Shown piece by piece: positions 8,270 through 16,874 of a stretch of DNA of 64,000 nt; the first letter of the stretch is position 1, and each line of letters starts with the position of its first letter. A program made the position numbers and the translations under genes. The stretch covers positions 481,712 through 545,711 of the forward strand of contig QAMT01000004.1 of assembly GCA_003150755.1 (NCBI GenBank), in the 5' to 3' direction. The notes under the pieces are model-generated. The model was not told the origin of the DNA. It was given only the letters and a program-made list of their open reading frames with translations, and did not search any database. Origin of the DNA: Phascolarctobacterium sp. (GTDB lineage Bacteria; Bacillota; Negativicutes; Acidaminococcales; Acidaminococcaceae).

Positions 8270-8845
8270 TCAGTATCTGGTTACGATATCGACCAGAGCG
8301 CCGTTTTCAAGCCCGCAAGCATTGCCCTCATCGGTATCAATATGAATTTCGTCGGCATGGTCCGGGCCGGTTCTTACATAAACGTGTTCAAAACGCAGCG
8401 CACGCGCGCCAGTAGTTTCCATTGCAACAATATCATGGTTTTTAAGATGATATTTAGCGGCAGTTTCCGGGCACAGATGAATATGGCGCTGTACCAGCAT
8501 AATGCCTTCTTTTAAAACAACTTCGCCCTTAGGGCCGACAAGCCTGCCGCCCAAAGAGCCGTCCAGATAACCGGAAAAACAAATTGGCGGGTTAATGCCA
8601 AGCTGGCGGGCATCGGTTTTGGCAAGTTCAACCTGCGTATAAGGACGCAGCGGCCCGATAACGCGCAGTTTCATTTTGCCTTTATCGGTTTCAAGGTAAA
8701 CACATTCTTCGCTGGTATACTGGCCAGGCTGCACAATCGGTTTCAGCGGGTGCAGCTCACTGCCGAAGCCAAACAAAATGTCCATATCTTCTCTTTTTAA
8801 ATGGCAATGGCGTCCGGAAACGCCCATTCTTAATTTAAAACGCAT
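8270..8845 (-). CDS. pduL: PduL-type phosphate acyltransferase
   Basis: Zinc-dependent phosphotransacylase (acyl-CoA + Pi to acyl-phosphate + CoA) of the PduL family, 191 residues. Metal-binding and family motifs are visible: SGRHCHL near the N-terminus, QRHIHL in the middle and HADEIHIDTDEGNA near the C-terminus. ATG 8845 follows GAGGTG at a normal distance; the longer GTG frame (8854) starts within that site. No N-terminal encapsulation helix and no microcompartment shell genes are seen, so this is probably a free enzyme serving propionate or acetate formation with an acetate kinase encoded elsewhere. It heads a unit with two exported proteins, which is hard to explain functionally. Confidence 0.88.
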   Translation of the reverse strand: MRFKLRMGVSGRHCHLKREDMDILFGFGSELHPLKPIVQPGQYTSEECVYLETDKGKMKLRVIGPLRPYTQVELAKTDARQLGINPPICFSGYLDGSLGGRLVGPKGEVVLKEGIMLVQRHIHLCPETAAKYHLKNHDIVAMETTGARALRFEHVYVRTGPDHADEIHIDTDEGNACGLENGALVDIVTRY

Positions 8846-8886
8846 ATAATTCACCTCATTAAAAATATTTTATACTATTCGTTTTT

Positions 8887-8915
8887 ATTATACACCAAAA
8901 ACCCCTGTCTGTCAT
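8887..8915 (-). promoter_or_regulatory. Promoter of the pduL operon
   Basis: Minus strand ATGACA (8910-8915), 17-bp spacer, TATAAT (8887-8892). A partly palindromic GTAACAAATTTGTAAAC (near 8948-8964) lies upstream. Confidence 0.5.
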
Positions 8916-8974
8916 TTTGCGCAATATATTTAAAGCTACAAAACACCGTAACAAATTTGTAAACTTTTACAGGC

Positions 8975-10273
8975 TCAGGCATCTGCGGCAGCGCTGCGCT
9001 CTACAAGCAGCCGCCACAGCGGGAGAATATACAAAAAGCAGGCAAAAGCTATGCTTGCCAGCGGCGCACCTACCGACGCAAGCGGAACAGTGCTGGCAAT
9101 TGACCACGGCACAAGTGCGGCAACAACAACTGCAGTGTCCTCCAGGTAAATTGCCATGCGGTTTTCACAATTTACAATCTTTCCGCAAAGCTGATGCGTA
9201 AGCATAACAGCCAGCACCTGGTTGCAGGCAATCATTGCCGTTATAACGGCGGTGCAAAGCACAGCGGCAAAATTAGTTGTTTTAGCAGCCAAAAGGCTGA
9301 TACCTTTTTCGGCGCTGTTTAAAAGCCCCGTCTTTTCAAAAAGCCCGGCGTAAGATGACGACAGGCAAACAATAGCACTTACATTCAGCATCGAAACAAT
9401 GCCGCCCCCGTTAAGCATACGGGCTATACCGGCATCAGCTGCCGTGTAGCCCCAAAACATCAGCTGCGGTAAATCCGCCAAGGGCGTTTGCTGCACAAAA
9501 ATGCTAACCGGCACAGCCGTGATAATGCTTGCCCCCATTGCCCTTTTTACGTCTATCTGCATTGCTGCCAACGCAAAAATGACAACAGCAGGAAGCAGCG
9601 TAAACAGGCTTAAATCAAATTCGCGCCCAAAAATTGCGCGCAGGTCCGGCACCTCTCCCCCGGCGGAAGAAACAAAACCGGCACCGGCGTATACAGCGCA
9701 GGCAAGAATGAACGGAATAAAAGCCGTGCGCACCATTTGTTTTATATTTTGAAAAATGCTGGTTTGTGTTAAATTTGCCACAAGCAGCGCACTGGTTGAT
9801 ACCGGCGAACAGCGGTCGCCGAAAAACACGCCCGAAAGCACCGCCCCGCCTGTTAAAAGCGGGTCAATCTGCATACCGGAAGAAATCGTCATGCAAATAA
9901 CGCCCATCGTTGCAGCCGTGCCGAAAGCAGTGCCGGTTAAAACCGAAACCAGGCAGTTCAGCAAAAACGCCATCAGCACAAAAAGCTGCGGATTGATTAT
10001 CTGCGCAGCGTAGCAGACAATTACCGGTATTGTGCCAGCATCGCGCCAGAGCGCCGTTAACATACCAATTAAAATAAAAGCAATTAAAATGTTTTTAACC
10101 ATTTTTACTCCCGACAGCGACAGTTTTAACAGCTCCGCCCAGGTAAAACCTTTGCTTTTGCCGTACAGCAAAAACAAAATCAGCCCGCCTGCCAGCGCAT
10201 ATAAAATTGAAAAACTGCATGCCACGCACACAAGCAGCATTAAACAAAACGCTGCCAGCACAGCAATTTCCAT
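8975..10273 (-). CDS. NhaC-family Na+/H+ antiporter-like membrane protein
   Basis: Polytopic membrane protein of the NhaC/ion transporter superfamily, about 432 residues with roughly ten to twelve hydrophobic segments. Family features include GTAFGTAATMGVICM and GGAVLSGVFFGDRCSPVSTSA, the latter containing the FFGDxxSPxS motif of NhaC proteins. It probably exchanges Na+ for H+ or a small organic ion across the inner membrane. The longest frame starts with TTG at 10312 inside the preceding terminator region; ATG 10273 with a GGTGAG upstream is a better start, though the spacing is short. It is transcribed separately from nfnAB by virtue of the hairpin between them. Confidence 0.82.
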   Translation of the reverse strand: MEIAVLAAFCLMLLVCVACSFSILYALAGGLILFLLYGKSKGFTWAELLKLSLSGVKMVKNILIAFILIGMLTALWRDAGTIPVIVCYAAQIINPQLFVLMAFLLNCLVSVLTGTAFGTAATMGVICMTISSGMQIDPLLTGGAVLSGVFFGDRCSPVSTSALLVANLTQTSIFQNIKQMVRTAFIPFILACAVYAGAGFVSSAGGEVPDLRAIFGREFDLSLFTLLPAVVIFALAAMQIDVKRAMGASIITAVPVSIFVQQTPLADLPQLMFWGYTAADAGIARMLNGGGIVSMLNVSAIVCLSSSYAGLFEKTGLLNSAEKGISLLAAKTTNFAAVLCTAVITAMIACNQVLAVMLTHQLCGKIVNCENRMAIYLEDTAVVVAALVPWSIASTVPLASVGAPLASIAFACFLYILPLWRLLVERSAAADA

Positions 10274-10318
10274 AAAACTCACCAACTGTAAAAATCCAAA
10301 TAATTCAGCCAATAAAAA

Positions 10319-10353
10319 AGCAGCTTACCCATATATTATACAGGTAAACTGCT
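10319..10353 (-). terminator. Terminator of the MTA salvage-nfnAB operon
   Basis: Arms 10319-10329 and 10343-10353 (10 of 11 bp paired); on the minus strand the hairpin AGCAGTTTACC...GGTAAGCTGCT is followed by TTTTTTATT. Its loop contains TATAAT on the minus strand, which could double as a -10 for the nhaC-like gene. Confidence 0.75.
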
Positions 10354-10368
10354 TAGTTTTACAGCAAA

Positions 10369-11760
10369 TTATTTATTCTTCAAATATTCATCAATGGCCA
10401 TGGCGGCTTTTTTGCCTGCGCCCATGGCGGATATTACGGTAGCTGCGCCGGTTACGATGTCGCCGCCCGCAAATACACCGGGGATTGATGTTGCGCCGTT
10501 TTCGTCGGCTACGATGTTGCCGCGCTTGTTGGTTTCAAGGTCGTGCGTGGTTTGTTTTAAAAGCGGGTTCGGCCCCTGCCCTATTGCCATTACAACCATG
10601 TCTACGTCAAGCACGTATTCGCTGCCTTTGATGGCAACCGGGCTGCGGCGTCCGCTGGCATCTGGTTCGCCAAGTTCCATTTTGATACATTCCATACCTG
10701 TTACCCAGCCTTTTTCGTTGCCAAGGATGCGTACCGGGTTGTTTAAAAGGCGCAGTTCAATGCCTTCTTCACGGGCGTGGCCGATTTCTTCTTTACGCGC
10801 CGGCATTTCTTCTTCGCTGCGGCGGTAAACAATATAAACCTGTTCTGCACCAAGGCGTTTGGCTGTGCGCGCTGCGTCCATTGCTACGTTGCCTGCACCG
10901 ACAACGGCAACTTTTTTGCCGATATAAACCGGGGTTGCAACCTTCGGGAACTGGTATGCGCGCATTAAGTTTACGCGGGTTAAAAATTCGTTGGCAGAAT
11001 ATACGCCGTTGAGGTTTTCGCCTTCGATATTCATAAAATGCGGCAGGCCTGCGCCCGTACCTACATAGATAGCATCAAAGCCTTCTTCTTCAAACAATTC
11101 CTGAATGGTAAAGATGCGGCCGATAACGGCATCTACCATTATTTTTACGCCTAATTTTTTCAGGGCGTCAATTTCGTGCTGCACAATTTCTTTCGGCAGG
11201 CGGAATTCCGGAATACCGTACATCAGTACGCCGCCGGGTGCGTGCAGCGCTTCAAAAATTGTTACGTCATAGCCCATTTTGGCAAGGTCGCCTGCGGCGG
11301 TAAGGCCGGAAGGGCCGCTGCCTACGATAGCAACTTTTTTGCCGTTGGGGGCAGCTTTTTCGTTGTCTACATTGTCAAGCCCGTGTTCGCGCGCATAGTC
11401 GGCTACAAAGCGTTCCAGGCGGCCGATAGCGACGGACTGGCCTTTAATGCCCAGCACGCATTTGGATTCACACTGGTTTTCCTGCGGGCAGACGCGGCCG
11501 CAAACTGCGGGCAGGCTGTTTTTGCGTTTTAAGATTTTAATGGCTTCTTCCATGTTGCCTTCTTTAACGGCAGCAATAAAAGCCGGGATTTCGACATTAA
11601 CTGGGCAGCCGCTTACGCACAGCGGTTTAGGGCAGTGCAGGCAGCGTTCTGCTTCGTCAACGGCGGTTTTCATATCGTAGCCAAGGGCTACTTCTTTAAA
11701 GTTTTTATTTCTTACGTCAGCCGGTTGTTCCGGCATCGGGTTTCTCATTCCTCCACGCAT
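10369..11760 (-). CDS. nfnB: NfnB, NADPH-side subunit of NADH-dependent ferredoxin:NADP+ oxidoreductase
   Basis: Large subunit of the flavin-bifurcating transhydrogenase NfnAB, which couples reduced ferredoxin and NADH to NADP+ reduction. 463 residues. The N-terminal cysteine region (CLHCPKPLCVSGCPV, then CGRVCPQENQCESKC) binds two [4Fe-4S] clusters. An FAD-binding GSGPSGLTAAGDLAKMGY and an NADP-binding GAGNVAMDAARTAKRLGA follow. Such proteins are often annotated as glutamate synthase small chain. The adjacent nfnA and the absence of a glutamate synthase large subunit favour Nfn. ATG 11760 has GGAGGT eight bases upstream; the longer frame starts at TTG 11766. It overlaps the end of nfnA by 16 bp, indicating translational coupling. 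Confidence 0.88.
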   Translation of the reverse strand: MRGGMRNPMPEQPADVRNKNFKEVALGYDMKTAVDEAERCLHCPKPLCVSGCPVNVEIPAFIAAVKEGNMEEAIKILKRKNSLPAVCGRVCPQENQCESKCVLGIKGQSVAIGRLERFVADYAREHGLDNVDNEKAAPNGKKVAIVGSGPSGLTAAGDLAKMGYDVTIFEALHAPGGVLMYGIPEFRLPKEIVQHEIDALKKLGVKIMVDAVIGRIFTIQELFEEEGFDAIYVGTGAGLPHFMNIEGENLNGVYSANEFLTRVNLMRAYQFPKVATPVYIGKKVAVVGAGNVAMDAARTAKRLGAEQVYIVYRRSEEEMPARKEEIGHAREEGIELRLLNNPVRILGNEKGWVTGMECIKMELGEPDASGRRSPVAIKGSEYVLDVDMVVMAIGQGPNPLLKQTTHDLETNKRGNIVADENGATSIPGVFAGGDIVTGAATVISAMGAGKKAAMAIDEYLKNK

Positions 11761-12587
11761 TTGCAATGACCTCCGCAGCTATATTCCAGGCTTTCCTGGT
11801 CTTTGTACATCAGCTGGCGCTGCATCAGGTTGGCAAAATCAACCAGATGTCCGTCAAATTCCGGGCCGTCTACGCAGGCAAATTTGGTTTCGTTGCCTAC
11901 GGTTACGCGGCAGCCGCCGCACATACCGGTGCCGTCTACCATGATGGTGTTAAGGCTTACCGTTGTTTTTGTGCCGAAAGGTTTGGTGGTTGCGGCAACG
12001 TTTTTCATCATAATTACCGGGCCGATAGCCAGAACCAGGTCAATTTTTTCGCCTTTTTCCAGCATTTCGCGCAGCGGGTCGGTTACAAAACCTTTATGGC
12101 CTTCGCTGCCGTCGTCAGTGGTAATAATCAGCTCGTCGCTGACTGCTTCCATTTTGTCGCGCCAGATAATCAAATCTTTATTGCGCGCGCCGACGATAGA
12201 AATTACCTTGTTGGCAAGCTCGTGGTAAGCGCGGGCAATCGGATATACCGGCGCAACGCCGATACCGCCGCCAACGCAAACAACCGTACCGAACTTACCC
12301 ATTTCGGAAGGACGGCCGAGCGGTCCGACAACGTCGAGAATATCGTCTCCTTCTTCAAAGGTATTGCAAAGATGTTTGGTTGTGTTGCCTACTGCCTGCA
12401 CAATTAAGGTAATAGTGCCTTTTTCGCGGTCAAAATCGGCAATGGTCAGCGGAATGCGCTCGCTGTCCTCATCGGTGCGAATCATTACAAACTGCCCCGG
12501 CTGGCATTTATGCGCAATCAGGGGTGCGTCTACTAAAAACTCGTAAACAAAAGGTGCTAAATTACTTTTAAATAAAATTTTAGCCAC
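11745..12587 (-). CDS. nfnA: NfnA, NADH-side flavoprotein subunit of NfnAB
   Basis: Small subunit of NfnAB: a ferredoxin-NADP reductase-like FAD/NAD domain with a [2Fe-2S] cluster, 280 residues. The FAD-binding segment is ERIPLTIADFD and the NAD-binding glycine motif is CVGGGIGVAPVYPIARAY. The cluster cysteines are in DGTGMCGGCRV, later FACVDGPEFDGH, and a C-terminal YSCGGHCKC. Homologues are annotated as sulfide dehydrogenase or PyrK-like proteins; pairing with the NfnB-type subunit decides the call. It is seventh gene of the MTA salvage operon, so the complex may supply NADPH alongside that pathway, but this link is only positional. Confidence 0.88.
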   Translation of the reverse strand: MAKILFKSNLAPFVYEFLVDAPLIAHKCQPGQFVMIRTDEDSERIPLTIADFDREKGTITLIVQAVGNTTKHLCNTFEEGDDILDVVGPLGRPSEMGKFGTVVCVGGGIGVAPVYPIARAYHELANKVISIVGARNKDLIIWRDKMEAVSDELIITTDDGSEGHKGFVTDPLREMLEKGEKIDLVLAIGPVIMMKNVAATTKPFGTKTTVSLNTIMVDGTGMCGGCRVTVGNETKFACVDGPEFDGHLVDFANLMQRQLMYKDQESLEYSCGGHCKCVEE

Positions 12588-12613
12588 TTGTGTTTCCCTC
12601 CCAGAAGTTTAAT

Positions 12614-13894
12614 TTATTTATTGGTTAACCTATGTGCGCGGCGGTCTGCTTCATCATAAATCTTCTCCAAATCCATATAAAGCAGTTCGCCGTTTTGCAT
12701 AAGCACTTTGCCGTCGATAATTACGGTATCTGCATCGCAGGCATTTGCCGCATATACAAACAGCGAAATCCTGTCGTGGCGCGGATGCCAATATGGTTTA
12801 TCCATATCGTAAAGCACAATGTCTGCCTTTTGCCCTGCTTCAATTTTGCCAAGATTTTTAAAGCCAAGCGCTTTGGCGCCTTCGCTGGTTGCCATGGCGA
12901 GCGCCTGTCCGGCAGGAATAATCTGCGGGTCGCCGGTCATATTTTTATGAAGCATGGCAGCAAGGCGGCATTCTTCCAGCATATCAAGGTTATTGTTGCT
13001 GCTGGTGCCGTCGGTGCCAAGGCCTACGGTAATGCCGGCAGCCAGCATGGCAGGCACGGGCGCAATGCCGCTGGCAAGTTTTAAGTTGCTTTGCGGGTTG
13101 TGCGCAACGCGGACATTTTTGGCAGCCATAATTTTTATGTCGTCAGCATCTACATGAACGCAGTGCGCGGCAAGCGTACCGCATTCAAACATGCCCAGGC
13201 TGTCCATCAGTTTTATCGGCGAAACGCCGTGTTGTTTTACGCAGTCGCTTACTTCACCGGCTGTTTCGCTGAGGTGCATGTGGATTTCACTGCCGATGTT
13301 CTGCGCGGTTGCAATTACTTTTTTAAGGTATTCGACAGAACAGGTATAAGGCGCGTGCGGGCCAAGCATTACGCGGATGCGGCCGTTGCAGCTGTTATGG
13401 CGTTCTTTGAAAAGATTGGCGTTTTCTTCAAGTTTGGCATAATTTTCGTCTGAAAAACCTGTAAGGCCGCGGCTTAAAACAGCCCTGATGCCGGTTTCGG
13501 CAACGGCGTCGGCCACGCGGTCCATGGCAAAATACATATCGGCAAAACAGGTTGTGCCGGTTTTAAGCATTTCGGCGATAGAAAGCATTGTGCCCCAGTA
13601 AATATCGTCGTCCGTCAGGCCGTCTTCAGCTGGCCAGATTTTGTTTTGCAGCCAGTCCATCAGCACCATGTCGTCCGCATAGCTTCTTAAAAGCGTCATG
13701 GCTGCATGGGTATGGGTGTTTACCATGCCCGGTACGGCAATTTTACCGGCAGCATCGATAACTTTGGCTTCTTCGTATCCTGCCGGTTTTTCTTTGGAAA
13801 TTACCTCAATCGAATCATCCACAATACCGATAAAATATCTGCCTGTATCCTGCGCGGTAATGATTTCTGCATTTTTAACAAGAGTTTTTGCCAT
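12614..13894 (-). CDS. mtaD: 5'-methylthioadenosine/S-adenosylhomocysteine deaminase
   Basis: Zinc-dependent amidohydrolase that deaminates the adenine of MTA, SAH or 5'-deoxyadenosine to the inosine form. 426 residues, typical length. Metal ligands are visible in NTHTHAAMTLLRSYADD, in the IHMHLSET region and in GLGTDGTSSNNNLDM. It overlaps the upstream aldolase stop by one base and precedes nfnA by 26 bp. Its presence alongside mtnP and ahcY gives the cell parallel ways to remove methylthioadenosine and homocysteine-linked adenosines. 5'-deoxyadenosine from radical SAM enzymes is another plausible substrate. Confidence 0.92.
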   Translation of the reverse strand: MAKTLVKNAEIITAQDTGRYFIGIVDDSIEVISKEKPAGYEEAKVIDAAGKIAVPGMVNTHTHAAMTLLRSYADDMVLMDWLQNKIWPAEDGLTDDDIYWGTMLSIAEMLKTGTTCFADMYFAMDRVADAVAETGIRAVLSRGLTGFSDENYAKLEENANLFKERHNSCNGRIRVMLGPHAPYTCSVEYLKKVIATAQNIGSEIHMHLSETAGEVSDCVKQHGVSPIKLMDSLGMFECGTLAAHCVHVDADDIKIMAAKNVRVAHNPQSNLKLASGIAPVPAMLAAGITVGLGTDGTSSNNNLDMLEECRLAAMLHKNMTGDPQIIPAGQALAMATSEGAKALGFKNLGKIEAGQKADIVLYDMDKPYWHPRHDRISLFVYAANACDADTVIIDGKVLMQNGELLYMDLEKIYDEADRRAHRLTNK

Positions 13895-14586
13895 TATTCT
13901 TCTCCTAACTGACGTTTACGGTAATGCGCTTCGTAAAACGAGTGCATTATGTCAATATCATTTTGCGGCAAAAGCACTGCGCCGCCTATGCTTTGCGTAA
14001 GTACATAAAGCTGCGCTGCTTTTTCGACGATGCCTGCCACCATAACTGCTTCGTCAAGCGTTACGCCCCAGGCAGCAACGCCGTGATTTGCCATCAGCGC
14101 CGCGCGTTTGCCGTGCATGGCTGCTATTACGTTAGCAGCAAGCTCGTCCGTGCCGGGCAAAGCGTATTGGGCGCAATGCACCGGGCCGCCCATAATCTGC
14201 ACCAGGTCTTCAACCAGGGGCGGTATATCCTTGCGGGCAGCGGCGCAGGCACTGGCGTAAATGCTGTGCGTATGCACAACGGCTTTTGCCTCCGGCAGAG
14301 CTTTATAAATTGCCAGGTGCAGCGGCAGTTCGCTGCTTGGTATCAGGCTGCCGTCCACCGTTTTGCCAGCCGCATTTACCACCGTTATATCCTGCGGAGT
14401 CAGGTTATCATAGCCGCGCCCGGATGGTGTTACAGCGTAGGTATCATCATCAATTTTAATGCTGAGATTGCCCCACGAACCCGGCAGCATGTTCTGCCCT
14501 GCCATTTTTTTAGCGGTACGGATAATATCCTCGCGCGCTATGTTGATTGCCTTGATATCCATATTATTCAGCATGCAGGTAAGCAT
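13894..14586 (-). CDS. Class II aldolase, probable 5-methylthioribulose-1-phosphate aldolase
   Basis: Zn-dependent class II aldolase/adducin family, 230 residues. SWGNLSIKI is the substrate-phosphate loop, SSELPLHLAIYK carries the catalytic Glu, VVHTHSIYASA gives two zinc histidines and LMANHGVAAWG a third. The family includes L-fuculose-phosphate aldolase and MtnB dehydratase. Position after mtnP, mtnA and ahcY, and no mtnC/mtnD/mtnW/mtnX in the window, point to the aldolase of the DHAP shunt. That enzyme would split methylthioribulose-1-phosphate into DHAP and methylthioacetaldehyde. It overlaps the end of ahcY by 23 bp. Family is certain, exact substrate is inference. Confidence 0.8.
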   Translation of the reverse strand: MLTCMLNNMDIKAINIAREDIIRTAKKMAGQNMLPGSWGNLSIKIDDDTYAVTPSGRGYDNLTPQDITVVNAAGKTVDGSLIPSSELPLHLAIYKALPEAKAVVHTHSIYASACAAARKDIPPLVEDLVQIMGGPVHCAQYALPGTDELAANVIAAMHGKRAALMANHGVAAWGVTLDEAVMVAGIVEKAAQLYVLTQSIGGAVLLPQNDIDIMHSFYEAHYRKRQLGEE

Positions 14587-15808
14587 ATTGCTCCGGCGTA
14601 AGGGTGTCGATGCCGTAGCCCATAGCTTCCAGTTTCAGCGCAGCAATTTCGGTATTCAGTTCTTCCGGCAGCACATACAGGCTGTTTTCCAGCCCGCCTT
14701 TATGCTCCAGCAGGTATTTCATGGCAAGGAACTGCATAGCAAAGGACAGGTCCATAATTTCTGCCGGATGTCCGTCGCCGCAGGCAAGGTTTACCAGGCG
14801 GCCTTCGCCCAAAAGGTTCAGTTTGTGGCCGTTAGGCATGGTGTAAGTGGTAATATTTTTGCGTACTTCATAAGCAGGCTCAACAGTCATTGCTTCAAGG
14901 TCTTTAACGTTGATTTCCACATCAAAATGGCCTGCATTGGAAAGCACAACGCCGTCTTTCATCAGAGGGAAATGTTCTTTGGTAATTACATCTTTGCAGC
15001 CGGTAACAGTAATAAAGAAGTCGCCGTATTTGGCTGCTTCTGCCATCGGCATTACGCGGAAACCGTCGAATACAGCTTCAATGCCCTTAATCGGGTCGAT
15101 TTCCGTAACGATAACATTAGCGCCAAGGCCTTTGGCACGCATGGCAACGCCTTTGCCGCACCAGCCGTAACCTGCGACAACGACGGTTTTGCCTGCCACA
15201 ACAAGGTTGGTGGTACGCATAATGCCGTCCCAGGAGGATTGGCCAGTACCGTAACGGTTATCAAACAGGTATTTGCAGTAAGCATCGTTAACGGCAATCA
15301 TCGGAAAAGCCAGCTTGCCGGCTTCATTCAGAGCTTTTAAGCGGTGTACGCCGGTAGTGGTTTCTTCGCTGCCGCCGATAATATTCGGAATGAGTTCGCG
15401 GCGGGTGCTGTGCAGCATGTTTACCAGGTCGCCGCCGTCGTCGATAATCAGCGCCGGTTTGGTGTCAAGCGCTTTGCTTAAATATAAATCGTATTCTTCC
15501 TGCGAGCAGGCGTGAGTTGCAAAAACGGTAATGCCGCTGTCGGCAAGCGCTGCCGCAACGTCGTCCTGCGTAGAAAGCGGGTTACTGCCGGTAACGACAA
15601 CATTAGCGCCGCAGTTTTTAAGGGTCTGCGCAAGGTAAGCTGTTTTGGCTTCCAGATGAATGGTTACAACCATGTTCAGGCCCTCAAAAATTTTCTTGGG
15701 CGCATAACGCTCGTTCAAAATATTCAGCAGCGGCATGTGCTCTTTTACCCAGGCGATTTTCTGATGGCCGGTAGGCGCAAGGGCAATGTCTTTAATCATA
15801 CTATCCAT
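14564..15808 (-). CDS. ahcY: S-adenosylhomocysteine hydrolase
   Basis: NAD-dependent adenosylhomocysteinase, splitting SAH into adenosine and homocysteine after methyl transfers. 414 residues, the short form lacking the ~40-residue insert of many mesophilic enzymes. Family motifs include TIHLEAKTAYLA, NPLSTQDD, GGSEETTTGVHRL, the NAD-binding VVAGYGWCGKGVAMRAKGLGA region and VTGCKDVI. AAGGAGG lies nine bases before ATG 15808. It overlaps the mtnA stop by eight bases and the aldolase start by 23. Together with mtnP and mtaD it covers the nucleoside by-products of SAM. Confidence 0.95.
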   Translation of the reverse strand: MDSMIKDIALAPTGHQKIAWVKEHMPLLNILNERYAPKKIFEGLNMVVTIHLEAKTAYLAQTLKNCGANVVVTGSNPLSTQDDVAAALADSGITVFATHACSQEEYDLYLSKALDTKPALIIDDGGDLVNMLHSTRRELIPNIIGGSEETTTGVHRLKALNEAGKLAFPMIAVNDAYCKYLFDNRYGTGQSSWDGIMRTTNLVVAGKTVVVAGYGWCGKGVAMRAKGLGANVIVTEIDPIKGIEAVFDGFRVMPMAEAAKYGDFFITVTGCKDVITKEHFPLMKDGVVLSNAGHFDVEINVKDLEAMTVEPAYEVRKNITTYTMPNGHKLNLLGEGRLVNLACGDGHPAEIMDLSFAMQFLAMKYLLEHKGGLENSLYVLPEELNTEIAALKLEAMGYGIDTLTPEQYAYLHAE

Positions 15809-16865
15809 TAAAATTTTCCTCCTTGGTTTTAAGCTGCAATTTTTTTATGTTTTCCAAATAAGGCGGCTTGATAACGCCGTATTCGGTAATAATGCCGGTT
15901 ATAAGCTCTTCCGGTGTAACGTCAAACGCAGGGTTATAGGCAAGCGCATCCTGCGGCGCAGTGATAACGCCCTGCAAGGTTTTAACTTCATCCGCACTGC
16001 GTTCTTCGATAGGTATTTGTTCGCCGGTAGCAATATTAAAATCAAACGTGCTGACGGGAGCTGCAATATAAAACGGTATTCCGTGGTGCTTTGCTGCCAG
16101 CGCAACGCCGTAAGTGCCTATTTTATTGGCAGTATCGCCGTTTAAAGCAATGCGGTCAGCACCGGTAACGACGGCGTTAATGCCCTTTTGCTTCATCGTC
16201 CACGCTGCCATGTTATCTGTTATAACCGTTACCGGGATTTTATCCTGCATCAGCTCCCATACCGTAAGGCGCGCGCCCTGCAAAAGCGGGCGTGTTTCGT
16301 CGGCATAAACCATGTCAATTTTGCCCTGTGCGTGCGCGGCACGGATAACGCCAAGCGCAGTGCCCCAGCCGCAGGTTGCCAACGCACCGGCATTGCAGTG
16401 CGTTAAAATGCGGGTATGCGGCGGCAAAAGCGCTGCGCCGTATTCGCCCATTTTTTTGTTGCAGGCGATATCATCGGCATAAATCTTTTGGGCAAGTGCT
16501 TCCAGCGCTACAAGTATTTTATTGCTGTCTGCACCCTGACCTGCCAACTTTTCAGCTTCATTATAAAGTTTGTTGGCTGCCCAGGCAAGGTTGACTGCCG
16601 TCGGGCGCGCTGCTATAAGCTCATCACGCACAGCGGCAAAAGCAGTTAAATCTGCTTTGGCTTCTGACATAAGCTGCTGCCAGCCAAGCACCATGGCAAA
16701 GCCGGCCGCCGCACCAATCGCAGGCGCACCGCGTACTTCAAGTTTTTTAATCGCTTCGCCAACGCGCTGGTAAGTATGGCATTTTATAAAACTTATTTCA
16801 ACAGGCAGCCTGGTCTGGTCTAAAATCTCCAGCGCATCATGCTGCCATTCCATTGTTTTAACCAT
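15801..16865 (-). CDS. mtnA: S-methyl-5-thioribose-1-phosphate isomerase
   Basis: Converts 5-methylthioribose-1-phosphate to the ribulose form, second step after MtnP. 354 residues, usual length, with similarity to eIF2B-type isomerases. Signature segments are KLEVRGAPAIGAAAGFA, LTHCNAGALATCGWGTALG (conserved Cys) and VVTGADRIALNGDTANKIGTY (catalytic Asp). ATG 16865 has AGAGG a few bases upstream. It sits 9 bp after mtnP and overlaps ahcY, so the order follows the chemical order of the pathway. Confidence 0.95.
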   Translation of the reverse strand: MVKTMEWQHDALEILDQTRLPVEISFIKCHTYQRVGEAIKKLEVRGAPAIGAAAGFAMVLGWQQLMSEAKADLTAFAAVRDELIAARPTAVNLAWAANKLYNEAEKLAGQGADSNKILVALEALAQKIYADDIACNKKMGEYGAALLPPHTRILTHCNAGALATCGWGTALGVIRAAHAQGKIDMVYADETRPLLQGARLTVWELMQDKIPVTVITDNMAAWTMKQKGINAVVTGADRIALNGDTANKIGTYGVALAAKHHGIPFYIAAPVSTFDFNIATGEQIPIEERSADEVKTLQGVITAPQDALAYNPAFDVTPEELITGIITEYGVIKPPYLENIKKLQLKTKEENFNG

Positions 16866-16874
16866 ATCTGCCTC

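Noticed and set aside
10369..11760. Glutamate synthase small subunit
   Set aside because: The neighbouring NfnA-type flavoprotein and lack of a large glutamate synthase subunit fit NfnB better.
14459..15340. Plus-strand frame of 293 codons opposite ahcY
   Set aside because: It is a shadow of ahcY, which has family motifs along its entire length.
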